64,000 nt of DNA from Cylindrodendrum hubeiense (taxonomy: Eukaryota > Ascomycota > Sordariomycetes > Hypocreales > Nectriaceae). The notes under the pieces were generated by a model that did no database searches, was not told where the DNA came from, and saw only the letters and a program-made list of their open reading frames with translations. The stretch lies in contig JAANBB010000001.1 in NCBI GenBank assembly GCA_014621425.1, forward strand, positions 62,001 to 126,000, in the 5' to 3' direction. Positions 57,024 through 64,000 of the stretch are shown piece after piece (position 1 is the stretch's first letter; each line of letters begins with the position of its first letter). The position numbers and the translations under genes are program-made.

Positions 57024-58912
57024 CGCCCACAAAATACCAAAGCGCCGGCCGGCGACATGAAGCCATGTCCGAGAGCCTTACGACGTCGCCCAAGGAAATT
57101 GACCATTACATGGAATGTGCATATCCTCTCACTAGTGGTTCCGTCTCCTGAGCTGTCAAGCTGGTTTCGTGTTCGTCGGGAATCGAATCTCCCATGAGTA
57201 TACTAATTATAGCCACATGGCGTGGACCGAGAGCCGACCAACCGACAATAGCGGCCGCCTTTTTGCAAGCAAGCCGACGGATTTACTGCATTGAACTAAA
57301 ATGGGACATGCCATCTAGGCACAGAGAATCTGCAATCTGTTAGACTCTGAGCTCTCATCTTGTTCGATTTCAACCTGAGAGCAGCGACACCTCAGACCAC
57401 GCCAAAATGTCGACCGACGGCTCGTCATGTGAGTTTGTTAAGTATTCGATCACATAGGCCTCGATGTTACTCATCGAAGACTGTTTAATCCTTGACTGAG
57501 CCAAAGGACAATAAAGCGAAGCCCGACGGGTGATCCGCCTATGGCTGTTGGCCACGCCTTTGGCGAGCTGACTGTTGGGTAAGTCGAGCCCGGGGCATCT
57601 TGATCGCCTGCGCGTCTTCACGGTCTAATCTTCCACGGTGATCGGGGTTCCTGGCTTCCCTTCGTCGGGTATTTTGGGCGGCCGTCCTCGTTTCTTCATG
57701 GCCACAGCTTTCCCCGGCTCTTCAGGAAGTGTCACTGGTCCTCCGGTGTTCCTTTTCCTGTTCTTGATGCCCATTAAGACCCCGGACCCTGCGCGGGGAC
57801 CAACTCCTGCCTCGGTAACCCACGGTCTGGGGACACGGCTCGCGCCGATCCCGTTCAACCTTCCCACCGGAAGCCCGACCAAGGGCAGGCAGTCCCCTCA
57901 TGTCGCGGACCCTCAAGCGAACAGCGGAAACCGAACTCGCCGACATGTTCGGGCAGAAATCGGCGGCCAAGACCCAAGGAAACAAGAACAGCCGGTGACA
58001 GATGACAACCAGCTGTTCAGAAACCCACAGAACAGCAAACCGATAAACATAAATACTCGGAAATCACCCAGACCGCAACCACCTTTTCCTTCTTACTTCC
58101 CACACCACGCTCACGCAGACTTCCTCTCAACACCTCTTGTCAGACGTTGCACCACCACCAAACCATCCGGCCAACAGGCCTTCCCTTTTATTTTCATGAC
58201 GGAACGATCACGCTTTCCGATTGTCCCGTGCGACTCGGCCCATCCCTCCAGAGATACGGCCTACAGAACCCATTTCTCCGAACCACTGTCCCAGAACCCC
58301 GGGCACATCGAGTACGAGGGGTACAAACGCGCCCTCCAGCTTTACGGAAACGACGACTCGATCCTAAAGTCGGAGCCCTGCAGCAGCACCACGCCGCCGA
58401 CGCGCGCCGGAGGAAACGATCACCATCAGCGACTAGGAGGACATCATGCCGGTGCAGACTCCACGCAACAACCGCGGGCAATTCGCCCGGAACGACGCCG
58501 TTCCCTCGGCTCTGCAGGACATGTCGGGGCGTCGCGCCCCGGATGAGGCCGACCCGGCCGGGACCTCTGTCGGATGCGCGGAGATCTCCCAGGTGCTTGC
58601 GGAGACCCTGCAAAGCCTGCCACTGCTGTCGTATTGAATGTACCAATTGCTTGCTTGGTCTAGCCGGTATTAGCGCATACGCCAGAACAGGGCTAGCAGT
58701 GAATGCAAAATCCGATGCCACCGAGGTTATTGTGGGGTTCACCGGAACAAATTTAGAAATTACTGACAAGGAATGATTTTGACCGTATTTACAACAAGTA
58801 AATAATAAATAGATTGATTATATATGTACAGCGAGCGAGTGGTAGAAAAAGAATTACCCAGCAAGCACTGGGAATCGGCAAAAAATATTCGGTGGCATGG
58901 TGAGACAATATT
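57024..58912. other. GC-rich region with overlapping frames, possible mobile-element remnant
   Basis: About 1.9 kb. A long forward frame (57638-58546) and its continuation frames (58147-58776 and 58446-58637, starting MPVQTPRNNRGQFARN) overlap a reverse frame (57625-57882). The reverse frame encodes KKRGRPPKIP, an AT-hook-like motif. Composition changes sharply to AT-rich after about 58640. The short basic forward frame resembles the beginning of a gag-like protein in style only. No terminal repeats, reverse transcriptase or transposase were found, so the nature of the region is open. Confidence 0.25.
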
Positions 58913-59006
58913 GCTCCCGGCAGGGCTTGAACCTGCGACCCTCGCATCACCAACACTGGCAATTGACGTATTAGTACGATGCTCTAACCAACTGAGCTAC
59001 GGAAGC
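58913..59006 (-). tRNA. tRNA-Ile (AAT) with a short intron
   Basis: The reverse strand folds with acceptor GCTTCCG/CGGGAGC (one G-U pair), D arm GCTC...GAGC, anticodon stem TCGTA/TGCGA and T arm GCAGG-TTCAAGC-CCTGC. The loop CTAATA carries anticodon AAT (isoleucine). About 21 nt between the loop halves are intronic. Confidence 0.88.
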
Positions 59007-59634
59007 CATCCGAATTGACAGGAGCATTCACAGATGCGTATATAGACCCGCTGGCGTGGGAATTCAACTGAGAATCCATGAATATCCAGATGACAGCTCG
59101 ATGTCTTTCTTTATGAGACAGCAGATGAATAGGGGTGTTGACCACCATCGCTCTTATTACCCTTTTAGCCGTATTTAACAGTGACTGCACACCCGCAAGC
59201 GCATGTCGACACTCCTCAAGCTCCACTGCAACCACGACTTCCACGGTCACCGGGTCGATAACAGGCCCAATGTGCGAGGGCCGTGCATTCCCAACCAACA
59301 TGATCTGCTGCATCATAGGTGCCGCATCTGGGGTTACGATGCAAATCAGTCGCTAGCAATCCACACTCCCTCGGGGTGTGCCGCACTCTATGTGGAGACC
59401 GAATGCGGTGCTGAGCCATATATGCTACTTATACTACGACCTGCCTACGCCTAGTCTTGATGCATTTTCTCCCAGCGGCTTCGTTTGGCTTCTTGAAACT
59501 GACAGCTTCAATGGTGTTGCCCTAGATCATAATTTGAGTTCCTTTCTATTGTCTATATTCTATGCCCTCTTTAATCCACAAAATCCGGTAGCCGTTGCTA
59601 CCCACTCAAAATAATGTACGCCAACTTCAAGACC
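59007..59634. other. Intergenic, no supported gene
   Basis: About 630 bp between tRNA-Ile and the THEM6-like gene. Overlapping frames on both strands (59135-59356, 58984-59316) have no domain. Confidence 0.35.
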
Positions 59635-60529
59635 CTATCTCCACCAAAGATCCGTGTAGCGGCCTAAAGCCGTATCCGCGGGCTCAAATAGATCATGGAC
59701 CATGTCCCAGCCACATTGAAGCTGGGCGATGGGCAGCTTCTTCAATCTCAGTGTCTCTACCTCCTTAAATGCCGCCTCATCTTCCGGCAAGAGCCCGCAG
59801 TCTCTGAGTACCTGTTCTGGTGGCACAGTTCTCCTCTGGTTCTTGAACACGTACCTCGCCACGGAAGATGCATATACTGCCTTGTGTGGGTCCTTGGAAA
59901 CATGCGTTCCTGTCGCTTTCCTTCGAGTCCTCGAACTCGGCTGCATTACATATTCCTCAGGCTTGAACCCTGGTTTGACGAAATGGCTGATGAGATAGAT
60001 CCACTTGTCGTCCCACGTTAAAACGCGAGTCCATAGCTCGTATGGCCGGTATGGTAGTATCTCCTTTCTCCAGACGCAATGAGCGCCGCCAAGGATCATC
60101 ATGAACTGGTCCGGGCCGGGAAACGGGTTGAAGAGTTTACTGAAAAGAATCAGGCTGAAGTTGCCACGGGAGATGTCAAGATCGGTGAAGTAGGTCGAGT
60201 TGGACTTGTGCATGTTGTAGTCGCATTCGAGCATGGGGGACCGCGTGGTACTAATGGCAGACAGGAAGAGGCAGCGAGGGCCGAGGTGCTTTGTCGGGGC
60301 TGGGTCCGTCAAGCGACGTATCAGAGCGCGGAGAAAGCGTACCTGCAACAGGGATTGCTTGTTAGTCGCCGGTGGTTAGATCGGGGTATAGCTCAAGGAT
60401 ACGGACATGCCACATGAAGTGCATGTTCTTGACGTTGGCCAACGCATACACCAACAGGAGGGTTTTCCAGTTGAGGAGAGAGAGAATCAGCTCTCCGCAC
60501 CCCGCCATTGTGCTCAATACGGTAGCCAT
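59635..60529 (-). CDS. THEM6-like hotdog-fold (4HBT-type) protein
   Basis: Member of the fungal thioesterase-superfamily group related to THEM6. Exons 60529-60407 and 60342-59635 give 276 aa, with the intron right after MHFMWH. The N-terminus has a membrane-anchoring hydrophobic segment (LILSLLNWKTLLLVYALANV). The hotdog core shows SPMLECDYNMHKSNSTYFTD followed by LDISRGN, then LGGAHCVWRKEILPYRPYEL and WTRVLTWDDKWIYLISHFV. All are in the order expected for the family. Catalytic activity of these proteins is not settled. The splice was chosen because GCAT/GTCCGT and TTGCAG/GTACGC keep phase 0. Confidence 0.87.
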
Positions 60530-62150
60530 CACACCGACCAAGAAATAAATGCCAAAGACGAGTTACTGTTTTGGGAAGAAGAACATGGCGAGCAGAACAG
60601 TTCAGTTATAACGGGATCGAGTACTAATTATCTTTGCTCTTTCCTCAACAGAAACGCCAACTACATGCGAGCCCCTAGCACAGCCACTCTGGCTATGGTT
60701 GTTGAGGAACGTGGCCTTGAACACGCCTCGGTTAGATGTCAGAAGTCTGGAAATTTCCACGTGCGAGTCCCACTTGAAACGAAGAATCCTGAGCTCTGAG
60801 CTCTCTGGAGATGCTAGCGCATTTAAGCATTATTAAGAGACTTGCACCTCGGGAGGATGTGGGCTTGTGCGTCACACACAAGCCAGTGGCGTGAAAGAGG
60901 AGCGGACACCTCGGTACTTTGTGGGTCTCGGAGTTTGAGATGGTGGAACTCCGTCGCCAAACGAGCCCCCAACAATATAAGCCAAGAAAAGATGACAGGG
61001 ATTCGTCTCAGTTCTGGCATGTTTTTTACCGGGAGGTAGTAGAATGATGGGGGCGGTAGTCTATTGGTGGGAGATGCTCCTCTCAGTGCAGACCTACCCT
61101 AGAGGACAGAAGAGGTTATCGCCAAAGGTCCACTTAAGATAAAAAATGTGAGTCAAATTATGACCGGTGACGAGCGGCAGATGCCGAATAATCTGACACA
61201 TATTCAAGTAATGTGAAATGCGTCCTACTGAGAGAAAGTGGGAAATAATGACAAGAGCTCGTGTGATAAGTTGCCGCCGATGCATAATCAACAATATTTA
61301 TGTCTAGGACAAAAAGAAATCTCCTCATAATAATGGAAAGCTGAGAGCGCAGTCTATGAAACAACGAGATAGAACTATTAGTTTAAATGCGCACCCAATC
61401 CGGTTATTGACAAAATGATCTTGAAATCCATGGTTGGGGATTCTGGATCAAAGGGACAGGTGGAAATGGTAGTATCCCCTTAACATTGATACATTTGTCA
61501 AGGGCCCGGGTCTTTATCTCCAAAGGGGCTGCTATGAAGAGCAACCATAATTTCTAGCAGTATTCCACCTGTATCCTTCTGTAATGTAGCGTAGTAATTG
61601 ACTTTCTTTTTCTTCCTAGGTGTGGTATGTGCGCTTGCACCCTACACAAATCACCAGGAAGATGTGGTGCGCACCTCGGCACTTTGTGGGTCGCTTGAAC
61701 TTCAGATGGTGGAGATTTGGAGCCTGTCGAGTTGGTTGGGAATAACATGCGTTGGGAATGATGATAAGTAGCACATGGGAACTGGGAACGGCCGAGGTTT
61801 TTAATGGTAGATGCACAGTTATAGCTGTAGAGAATTTCGATCGTTGCGACGGGCATCGTAACGAAAAGCGGGAAGATAAAGTATGTCACAAGCTTAGGAT
61901 ATGCCAAGGCCACGCTCAGTGACACAGTCAACAGCACAAGACTAGCTTTCGGCGCGTATCTACCAGGTAATCTTACATTGATGGGAATGTCCTAGGGCGA
62001 GCCGAGGCAAATTTTCTCTTACGGCTATATTAGAGAAAGTACATTCCGTCTTATTGTCTCTTTTGAACACCCACAAGCTTCATTTGTTGAACACCAACCA
62101 AGCACGCTAAACTTTTCGATTATAGCTCATTACCTTTGGCGATCTTCATC
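60530..62150. other. Intergenic with a diverged direct repeat; small reverse frame at 61554-61937
   Basis: About 1.6 kb. Two segments near 60850-60975 and 61625-61735 are diverged copies of each other in the same orientation. A reverse frame at 61554-61937 starts with a good hydrophobic helix (KLVTYFIFPLFVTMPVATIE), but its second half falls in the repeat and has no known domain. It is left unannotated as a gene. Confidence 0.3.
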
Positions 62151-63137
62151 ATGTCTCCTAACGCCACTCCTTCCTCGTATGCCAACATCGGTTTCAAGGA
62201 CATCGCGATTTCTCATGTGCCAGCGAGTGCTCCCGAAGCAACCAAGGTCCTCGTGGTAGCCTTCAATCGCCCAGGAAAGTTCAACGCCGTGAACGAGAAC
62301 TTACTCAATGAGCTCGAGGCCGCCTATCGTCTGTTTGATCAAGACGAGCGTGTAAGAGCTATTGTTCTCACCGGGAATGGAAGGGCTTTTTGTGCTGGGG
62401 CAGACCTCACTGTTGGTTTCTCCAGCCTGCTCGCCCACAAGGAGAGCGAGGAATCTATGACGAAATTCAGAGACCAGTAAGATGCGCCAATTTGGCTACC
62501 CGTTATGATGGTTCTATCATGTTTACTCACATCACGCAGAGGCGGTCGTTTGGCGCTTGCAATCTCTAATTGCACCAAGCCCACCATCGTAGCGCTGAAC
62601 GGCTCCGCGGCCGGCTTCGGCCTAACGGTGACTCTCCCAGCTTGCATTCGCGTTGCGTGGGCAGATGCCAAGATTGGCATCCCGTTCTCTCGCCGCGGTT
62701 TAACACTGGAGAGTTGCAGTGCATTCTACCTGCCGCGCCTGCTCGGGCTCTCAAAAGCCATGCATCTTGCTACCACCGGCGCAACATATAAAGCGTCGGA
62801 TCCCCTTGTTAGCGGGCTATTTTCGAAGCTGCTTCCCACGCCCCAAGAAACTGTCTCTCACGCCATCGAACTCGCAGTTGACATTGCAGAGAACACCTCG
62901 TTATCCAGCACGAAGCTTATGAGGGACATGATGCTGTACTGCCCGGAGACACCAGAGCAGACGCATGTGCTCGACTCTCGCGTGTTCATCTCGGTCGTTG
63001 GATCCAAGGACAATATGGAGGGAGTAGGAAGCTTCATGGAGAAACGGAAACCAAAATTCGGTGGCAGTGTGGATAAAGAGAACTTTCCTTTCTGGCCGTG
63101 GTGGAATGCTGAGGGTAGTCCTCGCCCCAAGATCTGA
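62151..63137 (+). CDS. Enoyl-CoA hydratase/isomerase family protein (crotonase fold)
   Basis: Crotonase-family enzyme acting on acyl-CoA, probably in fatty-acid turnover. Exons 62151-62476 and 62540-63137 give 307 aa. Motifs are FNRPGKFNAVNENLLNEL, the first oxyanion-hole element GNGRAFCAGADL, and NGSAAGFGLTVTLPACIRVA with the second. AKIGIPFSRRGLTLESCSAF follows, where the isomerase-type glutamate falls (LES). The residue pattern favours a delta3,delta2-enoyl-CoA isomerase-like enzyme over a hydratase. The C-terminus PKI is not a canonical peroxisomal signal. Splicing at CA/GTAAGA and GCAG/AGGCGG keeps frame. Confidence 0.9.
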
Positions 63138-63225
63138 AGGCTCACTTCCGGTCAGTTGAGCTTTTCGAATGATTCCCTTCATTCTTGAACATCCAATACA
63201 TGTAGATTCTATTCTCTGAATATCA

Positions 63226-64000
63226 TCATTCAGTCAATATTTGAGTCCCCTGTCCCTCGGCCTTCTTCATAGCCTCTAGTGCACCCAGAGCAGCCGCTCG
63301 TGCATGAGGCGAGAAACTCTGTACACTTGCAAACGCGGCCCATCTCTCCATCCAAAACCTCCACCGCTCCACAGAAGGTCCTGGTGGGCCATGCCAAAGC
63401 TCATTCTCCCTCGGCCTGCCAGCTACCCCGGTGCGCCACAGGCCATACCTCCCTCCAGTGGTATGCTTCTCTCTGCAGAGACGATGAAGCTCAAGTGCAG
63501 CGTGCATAAATAACTGTGCGGCTGCTTCTAGTTCTTCTGGCTCCTTATCACCCTTACTGGCCTCCAATGTTTTGATTATGGTGTAGCTGGCGCGTTCGAG
63601 GGCGGCACCGTGAGATGACAATTCTACGTTGCCTGTCGAAGCGAGTCGGGCCGTATACGCGTTGGCGCTAGTCCAGGCTTCTTTCCGTGCTGCGCGCTCC
63701 TCACCTTGTGATTTCTCGATGATAAATTGTGCCCCATAGTCCATCAGATCAAGGTTAGCTGGCCGTCTAATTGAGAAGTGGTTTGGCTTACGCACAGTTG
63801 TAACTGTCGGCCCAGTTATTGGCCCAACCCGTAAGCTCCCTCCAGAAGAAGCCGTTATCCAGATCGATGAATTCTGCCCCCTCCCCCTTTGGCTCTTCTA
63901 CATTCGGGAGTGTTTGGATTTTTTTGAGGACGGAAATGATCTGGGGTTGGGCAGATGGTATTCCAACTGCGGTATTGTTTAGTAACGTCCACAGCCCGCC
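63226..64000 (-). CDS. DUF3632-family protein, 5' end beyond the window
   Basis: Partial gene. The last exon (about 63758-63226) ends ...LGALEAMKKAEGQGTQILTE and contains the family-like block VERWRFWMERWAAFAS. Upstream, the frame continues through 64000 (VLKKIQTLPNVEEPKGEG, FWRELTGWANNWADSY). A short intron lies between them: an AG acceptor at 63759-63760 is clear, while the donor is at 63795 or, less canonically, about ten bases earlier. The function of DUF3632 proteins is unknown. The start codon and possible further exons lie outside the window. Confidence 0.72.

Noticed and set aside
57638..58546. 302-codon forward frame as a real gene
   Set aside because: Pro/Arg-rich, no domain, and overlapping frames are open in several registers because of high GC content.
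61554..61937. 127-codon reverse frame with a membrane helix
   Set aside because: Its second half lies in a diverged DNA repeat and no family features are visible; kept only as a note.

Overview
The window is nuclear DNA from a filamentous ascomycete (Pezizomycotina; the gene content looks Eurotiomycete-like, but the species cannot be named from sequence alone). Evidence for this: short introns (mostly 45-70 nt, GT...AG), a highly reducing polyketide synthase, fungal-only families (SAT4/rhodopsin-type membrane protein, RTA1, SLATT_fungal, DUF3632, 2EXR, Zn2Cys6 regulators), a secreted DPP IV, and two intron-containing nuclear tRNAs. Gene models were built by hand from reading frames plus splice sites. 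Lengths were checked for phase consistency but no alignment was run.

Region 1 (1-25 kb) looks like a secondary-metabolite locus. It holds a 12-exon HR-PKS (KS-AT-DH-cMT-ER-KR-ACP, 2,597 aa, intact after splicing), a seven-TM SAT4-type protein, an SDR, an NmrA-like gene with an apparent 1-nt frameshift, a 2TM SLATT protein, and a regulator carrying both a C2HC and a Zn2Cys6 finger. The regulator is divergent from a zinc-type/quinone oxidoreductase, which converges on an MFS transporter whose promoter carries clustered CTCCGG motifs. Which of these genes truly belong to the cluster is inference.

Region 2 (25-36 kb) has secreted and metabolic genes: a histidine acid phosphatase, tRNA-Pro(AGG), a dipeptidyl-peptidase IV, a GFA/CENP-V-like zinc protein with a 23-nt microexon, and a cytochrome P450.

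Region 3 (36-50 kb) is accessory in character: an NB-ARC/TPR NLR with near-identical repeats and a G/N-rich N-terminal motif, a C2H2 protein, a minisatellite, a dynamin/Mx-like GTPase, a 2EXR protein, a GH5 glucanase and an F-box-like protein.

Region 4 (50-64 kb) holds a single-pass membrane protein, a Zn2Cys6 regulator and an RTA1 lipid-transporter-type gene. These last two share an unusual ATACNNGTAT promoter motif, the most testable new observation here. After them come a GC-rich region of uncertain (possibly retroelement) origin, tRNA-Ile(AAT), a THEM6-like thioesterase-fold protein, an enoyl-CoA hydratase and a DUF3632 gene cut by the window end.
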